From Anoxybacillus ayderensis (lineage in GTDB: Bacteria > Bacillota > Bacilli > Bacillales > Anoxybacillaceae): 64,000 bases of DNA. The position numbers and the translations under genes were made by a program. Shown here piece after piece: positions 27,932 to 37,658 of the stretch; position 1 is the stretch's first letter, and each line of letters begins with the position of its first letter. The stretch covers positions 159,312 through 223,311 of the forward strand of contig NZ_JXTG01000001.1 in assembly GCF_000833605.1 (NCBI RefSeq). The letters run 5' to 3'. The notes below the pieces were generated by a model. That model worked only from the letters and a program-made list of their open reading frames with translations. It did not search any database and was not told the origin of the DNA.

Positions 27932-30900
27932 GTGTTCCTCAAACGATTAGAAGCTATCGGATTTAAATCTTTTGCAGATCGCATTTCAATCGATTTTGTT
28001 CCGGGGATGACGGCCATCGTCGGTCCGAACGGAAGCGGAAAAAGCAACATTACAGATGCGATTCGTTGGGTGCTTGGGGAGCAATCGGCGAAGTCGCTTC
28101 GCGGGGCAAAAATGGAAGACGTTATCTTTTCAGGGAGCGAATCGCGCAAGCCGTTAAACGTTGCGGAAGTGACATTAACGCTTGATAATAGCGATCAATT
28201 TTTGCCGCTTGAATACGAAGAAGTCAGTGTAACAAGACGTGTATATCGCTCTGGAGATAGCGAATTTTTTATTAATAAACAGCCGTGTCGCTTAAAAGAT
28301 ATCGTTGATTTATTTATGGATTCAGGCGTTGGTCGCGAAGCGTTTTCGATCATTAGCCAAGGAAAAGTCGAAGAAATTTTAAGCAGTAAACCGGAAGAGC
28401 GTCGCATGATTTTTGAAGATGCAGCCGGTGTGTTAAAATATAAAATGAGGAAAAAAAAGGCTGAACACAAGTTAAGCGAAACAGAAGATCATTTACAACG
28501 TGTGCAAGATATTTTACATGAGTTAAACCAACAACTAGAACCGTTGAAACAACAAGCGTCCATTGCGAAAGAATATATCGAGAAAAAAGAACAATTACAA
28601 ACATACGAAGTCGGGCTAATCGTCTATGAAATTGAACAGCTACATGAAAAATGGGAAGCGTTAAAAGAACAGCTCGCTATACATGAACAAAACGAGATCG
28701 AATTAGCAACGACGCTACAAAAAGAAGAAGCGCACATCGCTGAATTGCGTCATGAACTGACGGCGCTCGATGAGTCGATTGACGGCTTACAACAAGTGTT
28801 ATTGCTTGTGAGCGAAGAGCTAGAAAAAATGGAAGGAAAAAAACAAGTATTAAAAGAGCGAAAAAACAACGCCCATAAGCAACAACACCAAATGGAACAA
28901 ACGGTGGCCCAATTGGCTGAGCGCGAACGTGTACTGGAAGCGACTATTGCAGAAAAAAAGAAGTTGCTTCAACAGCTTCAAACAAATGTGCAAGCGCTTC
29001 AAGCGGAATTAAAAGAAAAAAACAACGTGCTTTCTGCTTACGGTCCGAAAGCGGAGGCAGAAATTGAACGGCTCAAAAGTGAATATATCGATCTCGTCCA
29101 TGAACAAGCGACGTTAAAAAACGAACGGACGCACACGGAAGCACAGTTGCAAAAAAACGAAGAGAAACAACGACAGCTGATCGCTGCAAACGACGAGCAT
29201 ATTCGGGCATACGAGCAAATCGTTCAACAATGGGAACAAAAGCAACAGCTTGTTCACAAATTACAACAGCGCATCGCCGAGCAAGAAGAAGCAATGAAAG
29301 CAAAAGAACAACAATTAACGGCGCAAAAAGAACAATATCGCAAAAAAGAAGCGACGTTATATGAAGCGTACCAATACGTGCAAAAAATGAAATCAAAAAA
29401 AGAAATGCTTGAAGCGATGCAACAAGAATACGCTGGATTTTTCCAAGGTGTAAAAGAAGTATTAAAAGCAAAAGATCGCCTTCCAGGCATTCATGGGGCT
29501 GTCGTTGAACTGATGACGGTGCCGTCTGAGCTAGAGACGGCGATCGAAGTGGCGCTTGGCGGAGCAGCGCAACATATCGTCGTAGAGAACGAACAAAGCG
29601 CACGCGAAGCGATTCAGTTTTTAAAGCGACATGCGTACGGACGAGCTACTTTTTTACCGCTCAACGTCATTCAAGGAAAATCGCTTCCTCCATCTGTTCG
29701 GGCGGATATGATGAAACATCCCGCTTACGTTGGCGTCGCTTCCGAATTAATTACGTATGAAGCAACGTACGCGCAAGTAATGACAAACATTCTTGGAACG
29801 GTCATTATTACGCGCGACTTAAAAGGAGCGAATGAGCTTGCGCGCCACCTGCAATATCGCTATCGTTTCGTCACGCTTGACGGAGATGTTGTGAATCCTG
29901 GTGGAGCGATGACGGGAGGAACGGTAAACAAACAGACGAGTTCATTATTAAGCCGCACACGTGAACTTGAAGAAGTGACAGCAAGTTTTCGCGAAATCGA
30001 ACGAAAAACGATTGAACTCGAACAGCGCATCCAGCGTGAAAAAGAGACGATCGCCCAAGCAGAACAGCAACGAGAGCATCTTTATGCGGAACTAAAAGCA
30101 AACCGTATGGCGCTGCAAGAAGAAAAAAGCGCATGGACGGAACTAGATCTTCGGAAAAAACATATGGATGAGCGACTAGCTGTGTATCGCTATGAACGAC
30201 AAACGCTCGAAGAAGAAAAACAACAGCTGACCGCTCGACTTCACGATGTCATACAACAGCTTGATGAGTTAGAGAAAAAAATCGCTCATATTGACGAGCA
30301 AGTACAGCAATGGACAGAAAAAAAACAGCTCGAACAACAATCAAAAGAACAAATGCAAGAACAGCTGACCGCTTTAAAAGTCGCGCTCGCAGAAAAGCAA
30401 GAACACGTAAGAAATGAAGAACAACATGTGCGTCGACTTGTCGAAGAATGGGAAGAAACGAAACGAACGCGCGCAAAAATGGAAGAGGAGCGGCATCAAC
30501 TCATTCATCATATGAACGAGCAAACGGAAGATGAACAACAGCTCGAACGAATATGCCAAGAAAAAACGAAGCAAAAAGAAGAGACGATTCAACTGATCGC
30601 TAGCCGCCGTGAACAACGACTACAATACCAAACGAAGCTTGAACAGCTCGAAAAAGAAATAAAAGAGCTGAAACGTCAACATAAACAGTTAACAGATACG
30701 TTAAAAGACGAAGAAGTGAAGCTCGCTCGTTTTGATATGGAGTTAGATCACTTGTTAAATCGACTTCGTGAAGAATATAAACTATCGTTTGAAGCGGCGA
30801 AAGAAGCGTTTCCGCTTCACATCCCAGCGCAAGAAGCGTGGAAAAAAGTAAAGCTCATTCAATTGGCGATTGATGAGCTCGGGACGGTGAACCTTGGCGC

Positions 30901-31492
30901 GATTGAAGAATATGAACGCGTATTTGAGCGCCATCGCTTTTTAACGGAACAAAAAGAAGATTTACAACGCGCGAAAGATACACTTTATCAAGTGATTGAC
31001 GAAATGGACGATGAAATGAAGCGAAGATTTGCGGTGACGTTTGAACAAATTCGTACGCAATTTGCGCGCGTGTTCGTCGAATTGTTTGGAGGAGGAAAAG
31101 CGGATTTAAAGTTGACCGATCCGAACGATTTACTTCATACAGGTGTCGATATCGTCGCACAGCCGCCGGGCAAAAAACTGCAACATTTAAGTTTATTATC
31201 AGGCGGTGAACGAGCCCTTACTGCGATTGCGCTTTTATTTGCTATTTTAAACGTTCGACCTGTTCCGTTTTGCGTGCTCGATGAAGTGGAAGCTGCACTA
31301 GATGAAGCAAACGTGCAACGATATGCGAAATATTTAAAGAAATTTAGCAACGAAACGCAATTTATCGTCATTACTCATCGAAAAGGAACGATGGAAGAAG
31401 CGGACGTATTGTACGGAGTAACGATGCAACAATCAGGCGTATCGAAACTTGTTTCTGTTCGATTGGAAGAAGCAGCTGGAAAGAAAGGATGA
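27932..31492 (+). CDS. smc: Chromosome partition protein SMC
   Basis: SMC with ScpA/ScpB forms the condensin that organises and separates chromosomes. The 1186-residue protein has Walker A GPNGSGKSN from residue 31, a long coiled coil, a hinge (about 500-665, with GAMTGGTVNKQTSS), a returning coiled coil, signature LSGGE near 1090 and Walker B with Asp1117-Glu1118. GTG at 27932 follows AAGGGGGA. It lies seven bases before ftsY. Confidence 0.96.
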   Translation: MFLKRLEAIGFKSFADRISIDFVPGMTAIVGPNGSGKSNITDAIRWVLGEQSAKSLRGAKMEDVIFSGSESRKPLNVAEVTLTLDNSDQFLPLEYEEVSVTRRVYRSGDSEFFINKQPCRLKDIVDLFMDSGVGREAFSIISQGKVEEILSSKPEERRMIFEDAAGVLKYKMRKKKAEHKLSETEDHLQRVQDILHELNQQLEPLKQQASIAKEYIEKKEQLQTYEVGLIVYEIEQLHEKWEALKEQLAIHEQNEIELATTLQKEEAHIAELRHELTALDESIDGLQQVLLLVSEELEKMEGKKQVLKERKNNAHKQQHQMEQTVAQLAERERVLEATIAEKKKLLQQLQTNVQALQAELKEKNNVLSAYGPKAEAEIERLKSEYIDLVHEQATLKNERTHTEAQLQKNEEKQRQLIAANDEHIRAYEQIVQQWEQKQQLVHKLQQRIAEQEEAMKAKEQQLTAQKEQYRKKEATLYEAYQYVQKMKSKKEMLEAMQQEYAGFFQGVKEVLKAKDRLPGIHGAVVELMTVPSELETAIEVALGGAAQHIVVENEQSAREAIQFLKRHAYGRATFLPLNVIQGKSLPPSVRADMMKHPAYVGVASELITYEATYAQVMTNILGTVIITRDLKGANELARHLQYRYRFVTLDGDVVNPGGAMTGGTVNKQTSSLLSRTRELEEVTASFREIERKTIELEQRIQREKETIAQAEQQREHLYAELKANRMALQEEKSAWTELDLRKKHMDERLAVYRYERQTLEEEKQQLTARLHDVIQQLDELEKKIAHIDEQVQQWTEKKQLEQQSKEQMQEQLTALKVALAEKQEHVRNEEQHVRRLVEEWEETKRTRAKMEEERHQLIHHMNEQTEDEQQLERICQEKTKQKEETIQLIASRREQRLQYQTKLEQLEKEIKELKRQHKQLTDTLKDEEVKLARFDMELDHLLNRLREEYKLSFEAAKEAFPLHIPAQEAWKKVKLIQLAIDELGTVNLGAIEEYERVFERHRFLTEQKEDLQRAKDTLYQVIDEMDDEMKRRFAVTFEQIRTQFARVFVELFGGGKADLKLTDPNDLLHTGVDIVAQPPGKKLQHLSLLSGGERALTAIALLFAILNVRPVPFCVLDEVEAALDEANVQRYAKYLKKFSNETQFIVITHRKGTMEEADVLYGVTMQQSGVSKLVSVRLEEAAGKKG

Positions 31493-31498
31493 GAAACG

Positions 31499-32497
31499 GT
31501 GAGCTTTTTTAAAAAGTTAAAAGAAAAAATTGCAAAACAAGCGGATACAGTGACGGAAAAGTTTAAGCGCGGCTTAGAAAAAACGCGCGACTCTTTTGCA
31601 GGAAAAGTGAATGACTTAATTGCCCGCTATCGAAAAGTGGACGAAGAGTTTTTTGAAGAACTAGAAGAAATTTTAATTGCGTCAGACGTTGGTGTGGCAA
31701 CGGTCATGGATTTTATTGATGAGTTGAAAATGGAAGTGAAGCGCCGCAACATTCAAGACCCGAAAGAAATGTATAGCGTCATTTCCGAAAAACTCATCGA
31801 TATATATCAAGCGAGCGGCGATGAAACGACAGAATTAAACATTCAACCAAACGGTTTAACGGTCATTTTATTTGTCGGTGTCAACGGTGTCGGAAAAACG
31901 ACGACGATCGGAAAGCTCGCGTATAAATTAAAAAACGAAGGAAAAAAAGTGATGCTTGCGGCAGGCGATACGTTCCGTGCTGGGGCGATTGAACAGTTAG
32001 AAGTATGGGGAGAGCGAGTAGGCGTCGAAGTGATTAAACAGTCAGCAGGCTCCGATCCGGCTGCGGTGATGTACGATGCGATTCAAGCGGCGAAATCGCG
32101 CAACGTCGATATTTTGCTGTGCGATACAGCTGGTCGCTTGCAAAATAAAGTAAACTTAATGAAAGAGCTTGAAAAAGTGAAACGCGTCATTGAACGAGAA
32201 GTACCAGGTGCACCGCATGAAGTGTTGCTCGTGTTAGATGCAACGACGGGACAAAATGCGATGAGCCAAGCGAAGACGTTTAAAGAAGCGACGAATGTGA
32301 CCGGCATCGTGTTAACAAAGCTTGACGGAACAGCAAAAGGTGGCATCGTGTTAGCGATCCGCCACGAGCTAAACATCCCGGTGAAATTTGTCGGGTTAGG
32401 TGAGAAAATGGACGATTTAGAGCCGTTTCAAGCAGAACAATTCGTTTACGGACTATTTTCATCGTTTATGGAACGTGAAGAAGCGCAAGGAGAATAA
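31499..32497 (+). CDS. ftsY: Signal recognition particle receptor FtsY
   Basis: FtsY docks SRP-bound ribosomes at the membrane. The 332-residue protein has a short basic N-terminal helix, as in Bacillus, instead of the long acidic A domain of E. coli. The NG domain shows G1 GVNGVGKTTT from residue 127, DTFRAGA, DTAGR and TKLDGTAKGG. Translation starts at GTG 31499 after AAAGGATG. Its partner Ffh is encoded 400 bases downstream. Confidence 0.95.
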   Translation: MSFFKKLKEKIAKQADTVTEKFKRGLEKTRDSFAGKVNDLIARYRKVDEEFFEELEEILIASDVGVATVMDFIDELKMEVKRRNIQDPKEMYSVISEKLIDIYQASGDETTELNIQPNGLTVILFVGVNGVGKTTTIGKLAYKLKNEGKKVMLAAGDTFRAGAIEQLEVWGERVGVEVIKQSAGSDPAAVMYDAIQAAKSRNVDILLCDTAGRLQNKVNLMKELEKVKRVIEREVPGAPHEVLLVLDATTGQNAMSQAKTFKEATNVTGIVLTKLDGTAKGGIVLAIRHELNIPVKFVGLGEKMDDLEPFQAEQFVYGLFSSFMEREEAQGE

Positions 32498-32498
32498 C

Positions 32499-32527
32499 TT
32501 GACAGCATCGGTTAAAACATATACACT
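32499..32527 (+). promoter_or_regulatory. SigA promoter of ylxM-ffh
   Basis: A perfect TTGACA (32499-32504), a 17-base spacer and TACACT (32522-32527) begin just after the ftsY stop. This gives ylxM-ffh its own strong promoter within the smc-ftsY transcript. Confidence 0.75.
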
Positions 32528-32568
32528 AAAGTCATGTAAAGGCGTTTCACTTAACAGGGGGGAGTTTC

Positions 32569-32901
32569 ATGCTAGAAAAAACAACGAGAATGAACTACTT
32601 ATATGACTTTTACCAATCGTTGTTGACACCGAAGCAGCGGAACTATATGTCCCTTTATTACTTAGACGATTACTCCCTCGGTGAAATTGCCGAAGAGTAC
32701 GAAGTGAGTCGTCAAGCTGTATACGATAACATTAAACGGACGGAAGCGATGCTAGAAGACTACGAGCAAAAACTATTGCTGTTTCAAAAGTTTCAACAGC
32801 GGCAAAAACTATTGCATTCGTTAAAAACGCATATTGCCGAACGCTATCCGAACGATGAAGAGCTGATAAAGCTCGTTGTGGAGTTGGAGAAATTAGAGTA
32901 G
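32569..32901 (+). CDS. ylxM: YlxM/p13-like helix-turn-helix protein
   Basis: The 110-residue protein resembles sigma factor region 4, with the helix-turn-helix [19 protein letters not shown] at about residues 38-56. YlxM in other Gram-positive bacteria is associated with the SRP pathway and stimulates Ffh GTPase in streptococci; in this organism that is inferred from the position directly before ffh. AGGGGGGAG precedes the ATG. Confidence 0.88.
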   Translation: MLEKTTRMNYLYDFYQSLLTPKQRNYMSLYYLDDYSLGEIAEEYEVSRQAVYDNIKRTEAMLEDYEQKLLLFQKFQQRQKLLHSLKTHIAERYPNDEELIKLVVELEKLE

Positions 32902-32913
32902 GGGGCGGTAACG

Positions 32914-34254
32914 ATGGCATTTGAAGGATTGGCCGACCGTCTGCAACATGTCATGAATAAAATTCGTGGCAAAGGCAAAGTCACGGAAGCCGATGTAAAA
33001 GAAATGATGCGCGAAGTGCGGCTAGCGTTATTAGAAGCTGACGTCAATTTTAAAGTCGTCAAAGACTTTGTGAAAAAAGTAAGCGAGCGAGCTGTCGGAC
33101 AAGAAGTGTTAAAAAGTTTGACCCCGGGGCAGCAAGTCATTAAAGTCGTCAAAGAAGAATTGACGGAATTAATGGGAGGAGAAAATAGCAAAATTGCTGT
33201 CGCAAGCCGTCCGCCAACCGTCGTTATGATGGTCGGTTTGCAAGGGGCAGGAAAAACGACGACGACGGGGAAATTAGCGAACTTACTGCGCAAAAAACAT
33301 AATCGCAAACCGTTGCTCGTCGCCGCTGACATTTATCGTCCAGCGGCGATCAAACAGCTTGAAACGCTAGGTAAACAATTGAACATCCCTGTGTTTTCGC
33401 TCGGTGATCAAGTAAGCCCAGTTGAAATCGCTAAACAAGCGATCGCAAAAGCGAAAGAAGAACATCACGATTATGTGTTAATCGATACCGCAGGGCGACT
33501 GCACATCGACGAAGCGCTCATGGATGAATTAAAACAAATCAAAGAAATGACGAAACCGGATGAAATTTTCCTCGTCGTCGATGCGATGACAGGACAAGAT
33601 GCGGTAAACGTCGCGCAAAGCTTTAACGAACAGCTTGGCTTAACAGGCGTCATTTTGACGAAGCTCGACGGCGATACGCGCGGCGGAGCGGCGTTGTCGA
33701 TTAAAGCGGTCACAAACACGCCAATTAAATTCGTCGGTATGGGCGAAAAGCTCGATGCGCTTGAACCGTTTCATCCCGAGCGGATGGCATCGCGCATTTT
33801 AGGCATGGGCGACGTACTGACGCTCATTGAAAAAGCGCAAGCCGCCGTCGATGAAGAAAAAGCAAAAGAGCTCGAACAAAAAATGCGCACAGCCTCATTT
33901 ACCCTTGACGACTTTTTAGAACAGCTTGGACAAGTGCGCAAACTTGGCCCGCTTGATGAAATTTTGAAAATGTTGCCGGGCGCGAACAAAGTGAAAGGGC
34001 TCAACAACTTACAAATTGATGAAAAACAAATTAGCCGCGTCGAAGCGATTATTCGCTCAATGACAAAAGAAGAAAAAATGAACCCAGACATCATTAACTC
34101 AAGCCGCAAAAAGCGAATCGCCAAAGGAAGCGGAACGACGGTTCAAGACGTCAACCGCTTGTTGAAACAGTTTGACGAAATGAAAAAAATGATGAAAATG
34201 ATGACAACTATGCCAAAAGGGAAAAAGAAAGGGTTCCGTTTCCCGTTCATGTAA
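32914..34254 (+). CDS. ffh: Signal recognition particle protein Ffh
   Basis: Ffh binds 4.5S/scRNA and signal sequences for co-translational targeting. The 446-residue protein has an N domain, a GTPase G domain with G1 GLQGAGKTTTTGK from residue 108, DTAGR and TKLDGDTRGG, and a methionine-rich C-terminal M domain ending with many Met and Lys. A GGGGGCGG site precedes the ATG. It pairs with FtsY encoded upstream. Confidence 0.96.
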   Translation: MAFEGLADRLQHVMNKIRGKGKVTEADVKEMMREVRLALLEADVNFKVVKDFVKKVSERAVGQEVLKSLTPGQQVIKVVKEELTELMGGENSKIAVASRPPTVVMMVGLQGAGKTTTTGKLANLLRKKHNRKPLLVAADIYRPAAIKQLETLGKQLNIPVFSLGDQVSPVEIAKQAIAKAKEEHHDYVLIDTAGRLHIDEALMDELKQIKEMTKPDEIFLVVDAMTGQDAVNVAQSFNEQLGLTGVILTKLDGDTRGGAALSIKAVTNTPIKFVGMGEKLDALEPFHPERMASRILGMGDVLTLIEKAQAAVDEEKAKELEQKMRTASFTLDDFLEQLGQVRKLGPLDEILKMLPGANKVKGLNNLQIDEKQISRVEAIIRSMTKEEKMNPDIINSSRKKRIAKGSGTTVQDVNRLLKQFDEMKKMMKMMTTMPKGKKKGFRFPFM

Positions 34255-34282
34255 ACAAAATGATAGTGTTAAGAAAAAACAC

Positions 34283-34311
34283 TTTACAAACAAAACGTTT
34301 ATTGCTAATAT
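34283..34311 (+). promoter_or_regulatory. SigA promoter of the rpsP operon
   Basis: TTTACA (34283-34288), a 17-base spacer and TAATAT (34306-34311). A small hairpin with GTGTT/AACAC arms just upstream (about 34266-34282) could end ffh transcription weakly, though no T tract follows directly. Confidence 0.55.
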
Positions 34312-34349
34312 ACTATCTTGTGTGAAATATTTTCGGAGGTGCTACAATT

Positions 34350-34622
34350 ATGGCAGTAAAAATTCGTTTAAAACGTATGGGTGCAAAAAAATCACCATTT
34401 TATCGTATCGTTGTTGCAGACTCTCGTTCTCCACGTGACGGTCGTTTCATCGAAACAATCGGCACATACAACCCGTTAACAGAGCCTGCAGAAATTAAAA
34501 TTAACGAAGAACTTGCATTAAAATGGTTGCAAAACGGTGCGAAACCATCTGATACGGTGCGCAACTTGCTTTCAAAACAGGGAATTTTAGAAAAATTCCA
34601 CAACTTAAAGTACGGAAAGTAA
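34350..34622 (+). CDS. rpsP: 30S ribosomal protein S16
   Basis: The 90-residue basic protein begins [20 protein letters not shown], the S16 signature, and stabilises 16S rRNA during 30S assembly. A GGAGGTG site lies before the ATG. It heads rpsP-khpA-ylqD-rimM-trmD, an operon linking S16 with 30S maturation (RimM) and tRNA methylation (TrmD). Confidence 0.97.
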   Translation: MAVKIRLKRMGAKKSPFYRIVVADSRSPRDGRFIETIGTYNPLTEPAEIKINEELALKWLQNGAKPSDTVRNLLSKQGILEKFHNLKYGK

Positions 34623-34625
34623 TGT

Positions 34626-34853
34626 ATGAAAACGTTGCTTGAGACGATTGTTCGGTCACTTGTCGATCATCCGGAATGCGTCGTCATTCGCGAAACGGAA
34701 CAGCAACAATCGATCACATATTCGATTGCCCTTCATCACGAAGACGTTGGAAAAGTGATCGGAAAAAACGGACGAATCATTCAAGCGATTCGCACCGTTG
34801 TTCAAGCAGCAAACGAGTCGAAGAAGCGAATAGACGTACGCATCGAAGAGTAA
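34626..34853 (+). CDS. khpA: KH-domain RNA-binding protein KhpA
   Basis: The 75-residue protein is a single KH domain with the GxxG-type loop in VGKVIGKNGRIIQAIRTV. KhpA (YlqC) pairs with KhpB/Jag and binds many RNAs; in streptococci the pair affects cell elongation. It starts three bases after rpsP with a weak ribosome site, suggesting translational coupling. A terminator-like hairpin follows. Confidence 0.92.
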   Translation: MKTLLETIVRSLVDHPECVVIRETEQQQSITYSIALHHEDVGKVIGKNGRIIQAIRTVVQAANESKKRIDVRIEE

Positions 34854-34880
34854 GGGAGAGGGAGATACCTCCCCTTTTTT
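34852..34880 (+). terminator. Imperfect terminator after khpA
   Basis: Arms AAGGGAGAGG and CCTCCCCTTT pair with one A-C mismatch around a six-base loop; a run of T follows. It lies about 21 bases before ylqD and may reduce, not stop, downstream transcription. Confidence 0.6.
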
Positions 34881-34901
34881 CGTTCAGAAAGGCGGTGCGC
34901 C

Positions 34902-35285
34902 ATGAAAATTATTCAAACGGTTGAAGTAAGACAACGATTGACGGAAAAAAGTAAGCAACAACTTATTCAACAATTGACGGCACAAAAACGACAGCTTGAA
35001 CAACAATGTGAACAGCTTATTTTTGAACAAAAACGAATGGAAAAGCAAACATCGTTTCCACCGAAACAAATTAAAGAAAAATTTGAGCGAGAAATGCAAG
35101 TTCGACGTCAAAAAATAGCGGAACTTGACTTCCTTCTCGAACAATTGCACATATTACCGATAGGAAGCGAAATAAAAGAACGAGAGGTGGAAGCGATTAT
35201 CGACGTTCACATCGGTGATCGTTGGTCGCCTCAAAAAACGATTATTATTGAAGATGGAATTGTTGTCGACATACGCGAGGGGTGA
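34902..35285 (+). CDS. ylqD: YlqD family protein
   Basis: The 127-residue protein of unknown function has a coiled-coil N-terminal half rich in Gln, Glu and Lys (residues 12-75) and a beta-rich C-terminal portion ([14 protein letters not shown]). It matches the YlqD family of Bacillaceae, always placed between khpA and rimM. An AAAGGCGG site precedes the ATG, and it overlaps rimM. No activity can be assigned from sequence. Confidence 0.85.
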   Translation: MKIIQTVEVRQRLTEKSKQQLIQQLTAQKRQLEQQCEQLIFEQKRMEKQTSFPPKQIKEKFEREMQVRRQKIAELDFLLEQLHILPIGSEIKEREVEAIIDVHIGDRWSPQKTIIIEDGIVVDIREG

Positions 35286-35290
35286 TCGTT

Positions 35291-35806
35291 GTGAAATGGT
35301 TTAATGTCGGAAAAATTGTCAATACGCACGGCATTCGCGGTGAAGTGCGCGTTATTTCACGCACAGATTTTGCGCAAGAACGGTATAAAATCGGAAATGT
35401 ACTATATATTTTTATGGAAAACGAGCCGCCAATTGAAGTGAAAGTGGCGAGCCATCGTGTTCATAAGTCGTTTGATTTACTGACGTTTGAAGGATATGAC
35501 AACATCAATTTAGTTGAAAAATTTAAAGGCGCGATGATTAAAGTACCAGAAAGCCAACTTCAACCGCTTGATGAAGGAGAATATTATTTCCACGAAATTA
35601 TCGGCTGCACAGTTGTGACCGAAGATGGTGAAACGATTGGGGAAGTAAAGGAAATTTTAACGCCAGGGGCAAACGATGTATGGGTCGTGAAACGGAAAAA
35701 AGGCGGAGATGTATTTATCCCTTACATTGCCGATGTCGTCAAACAAGTCGATGTCGAAAATAAAACGATTACCATTCATGTTATGGAAGGATTGCTTGAC
35801 GAATGA
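35291..35806 (+). CDS. rimM: Ribosome maturation factor RimM
   Basis: RimM binds S19 and assists maturation of the 30S head. The 171-residue protein begins [21 protein letters not shown] and has an N-terminal barrel plus a PRC-barrel domain (YYFHEIIGC to the end). I chose the GTG at 35291, five bases after GAGGGGTGA; a GTG at 35282 lies inside that site. It overlaps trmD as ATGA. Confidence 0.94.
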   Translation: MKWFNVGKIVNTHGIRGEVRVISRTDFAQERYKIGNVLYIFMENEPPIEVKVASHRVHKSFDLLTFEGYDNINLVEKFKGAMIKVPESQLQPLDEGEYYFHEIIGCTVVTEDGETIGEVKEILTPGANDVWVVKRKKGGDVFIPYIADVVKQVDVENKTITIHVMEGLLDE

Positions 35807-36540
35807 AAATCGACGTGCTCACTTTATTTCCAACGATGTTTACTGGCGTGCTTCAAGAGTCGATTTTGAAACGGGCGCAAGAAAAAGGAGCGGTTACGTT
35901 TCAGCTCGTCAATTTCCGCGAGTTTGCCGATAATAAACACCAAACGGTAGATGACTATCCTTATGGCGGTGGCGCTGGGATGGTATTAAAACCACAACCG
36001 ATTTTCGATGCGGTCGATCATTTAACGAAACAGAGCGAACATCGCCCGCGCATTATTTTACTTTGCCCACAAGGAGAACGCTACACACAAAAAAAGGCGG
36101 AGGAACTCGCCAAAGAACAACATTTAATTTTCATTTGCGGCCATTACGAAGGATACGATGAGCGCATTCGTGAGCATGTCGTAACGGATGAAATTTCAAT
36201 TGGAGATTATGTGTTAACAGGCGGAGAGCTGGCGGCGATGGTCGTCATCGATAGCGTCGTTCGCTTGCTTCCGGGCGTGCTCGGCAACGAACATTCCTCT
36301 GTCCATGATTCATATAGCTCTGGCTTACTTGAACATCCGCATTATACGCGTCCTGCGGATTTTCGAGGCATGAAAGTACCGGACGTTCTTCTTTCTGGCA
36401 ACCATCGTTTAATTGAAGAGTGGCGTCAAAAAGAATCGTTGCGTCGTACGTGGTTGCGACGACCGGATTTACTTGAGACGTATGAACTAACAGAACAGCA
36501 AAAAAAATGGATTGAACAATGGGAAAAAAATGAGCGGTAA
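35803..36540 (+). CDS. trmD: tRNA (guanine-N1)-methyltransferase TrmD
   Basis: TrmD makes m1G37 next to the anticodon, preventing frameshifts. The 245-residue SPOUT enzyme has [25 protein letters not shown], and the knot-forming [16 protein letters not shown] and LPGVLGNE, then a C-terminal domain with LEHPHYTRP. It is coupled to rimM by a four-base overlap. Confidence 0.96.
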   Translation: MKIDVLTLFPTMFTGVLQESILKRAQEKGAVTFQLVNFREFADNKHQTVDDYPYGGGAGMVLKPQPIFDAVDHLTKQSEHRPRIILLCPQGERYTQKKAEELAKEQHLIFICGHYEGYDERIREHVVTDEISIGDYVLTGGELAAMVVIDSVVRLLPGVLGNEHSSVHDSYSSGLLEHPHYTRPADFRGMKVPDVLLSGNHRLIEEWRQKESLRRTWLRRPDLLETYELTEQQKKWIEQWEKNER

Positions 36541-36543
36541 CTC

Positions 36544-36572
36544 TTGCATCCGATACATCTTTATGCTAGTAT
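36544..36572 (+). promoter_or_regulatory. Promoter of rplS
   Basis: TTGCAT (36544-36549), a 17-base spacer and TAGTAT (36567-36572) with a TGC extension. Transcription would begin near 36579, giving a leader of about 85 bases. Confidence 0.65.
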
Positions 36573-36578
36573 AAACGT

Positions 36579-36662
36579 TGTGACTTACGTCGCACGTAAA
36601 ACGATGTTCCGCTGCTATGAACGATAAACATAAGCAAGAGCATCTGTTGGAAGGAGATGAAT
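36579..36662 (+). ncRNA. Probable L19 leader of rplS
   Basis: The untranslated leader contains a hairpin TTACGT-CGC-ACGTAA (36585-36599). TTCC (36607-36610) can pair with GGAA (36649-36652), which overlaps the AAGGAG ribosome site, so feedback by L19 on translation is conceivable. An L19 leader class is known upstream of rplS in Bacilli; I assign it by position and general structure only. Confidence 0.45.
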
Positions 36663-36665
36663 ATG

Positions 36666-37010
36666 ATGCATCATTTAATTCAAGAAATTACAAAAGAACA
36701 ACTACGTAACGATCTTCCTGAATTCCGCCCTGGTGACACAGTGCGCGTTCACGTAAAAGTTGTCGAAGGAAACCGTGAGCGTATCCAAGTATTTGAGGGC
36801 GTTGTCATCAAGCGTCGTGGTGGTGGAATTAGCGAAACATTTACAGTACGTAAAGTATCTTACGGTGTAGGTGTTGAGCGTACATTCCCATTACACACGC
36901 CGAAGATTGCGAAATTAGAAGTTGTTCGTCGCGGTAAAGTTCGTCGCGCGAAATTGTACTACTTGCGTCAACTCCGCGGTAAAGCAGCACGCATCAAAGA
37001 AATCATCTAA
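36666..37010 (+). CDS. rplS: 50S ribosomal protein L19
   Basis: The 114-residue protein has the L19 core [32 protein letters not shown] and [11 protein letters not shown]. It sits at the 30S-50S interface. Tandem ATGs at 36663 and 36666 are both possible after AAGGAG; 36666 gives the family-like [14 protein letters not shown]. An ATG at 36657 abuts the ribosome site and is unlikely. A strong terminator follows. Confidence 0.96.
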   Translation: MHHLIQEITKEQLRNDLPEFRPGDTVRVHVKVVEGNRERIQVFEGVVIKRRGGGISETFTVRKVSYGVGVERTFPLHTPKIAKLEVVRRGKVRRAKLYYLRQLRGKAARIKEII

Positions 37011-37027
37011 CAAAAGAAATGATTGCG

Positions 37028-37054
37028 AGGAGCTTGATCATCAAGCTCCTTTTT
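37028..37054 (+). terminator. Terminator after rplS
   Basis: Perfect 11-base arms AGGAGCTTGAT and ATCAAGCTCCT around a single central base (in practice a small loop), followed by TTTT. The lepB start lies 28 bases on. Confidence 0.85.
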
Positions 37055-37082
37055 CAACATTTATCATATAGGTGGGAGACGG

Positions 37083-37634
37083 ATGGAAAAACAAAAAAAC
37101 GAATGGTTTGAATGGCTGAAAGCAATTGTTATTGCGGTGGCGTTAGCAGGAGGCATTCGCTATTTCATTTTTGCCCCGATTATCGTTGAAGGGGAATCGA
37201 TGATGCCGACATTACATAACCAAGATCGTATGATTGTCAATAAAATAGCATACAAAATTGGCGAACCAGAACGATTTGATATTATTGTGTTCCATGCAGA
37301 AGAAGGAAAAGACTATATTAAGCGCGTCATTGGGCTGCCGGGCGATCGCATTGAATATAAAAATGATACGTTATATGTGAACGGAAAGCCGTATAAAGAG
37401 CCTTATTTAGACGAAGAGAAAAAGCAAGTATTTGACGGCCCGCTAACAGAGTCGTTTACACTTGAAGAACTATGGGGACAAAAAACAGTTCCAGAAGGTC
37501 ATTTATTCGTGCTCGGAGATAATCGTCGATACAGCAAAGATAGCCGTCATATCGGCTTTATTCCAATGGATAAAGTTGTAGGCAAAACGTCGGTCGTCTA
37601 TTGGCCCCTTTCTGATGCGCGAATTGTTGAATAA
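37083..37634 (+). CDS. lepB: Type I signal peptidase
   Basis: The enzyme removes signal peptides from exported proteins at the outer face of the membrane. The 183-residue protein has one N-terminal membrane anchor (about 12-32), nucleophile Ser39 in EGESMMPTL, general base Lys80 in YIKRVIGLPGD, and the box E motif VLGDNRRYSKDSR. It is a Sip-type (short, Gram-positive) peptidase. In B. subtilis rplS is followed directly by rbgA, so its presence here is a local difference. Confidence 0.94.
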   Translation: MEKQKNEWFEWLKAIVIAVALAGGIRYFIFAPIIVEGESMMPTLHNQDRMIVNKIAYKIGEPERFDIIVFHAEEGKDYIKRVIGLPGDRIEYKNDTLYVNGKPYKEPYLDEEKKQVFDGPLTESFTLEELWGQKTVPEGHLFVLGDNRRYSKDSRHIGFIPMDKVVGKTSVVYWPLSDARIVE

Positions 37635-37658
37635 CATCATACAAAGTAGGTGGCAGCA

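Noticed and set aside
29073..29603. A 176-codon minus-strand frame inside smc.
   Set aside because: Leu/Arg-rich translation is the complement of the Glu/Gln/Lys coiled coil; no ribosome site.
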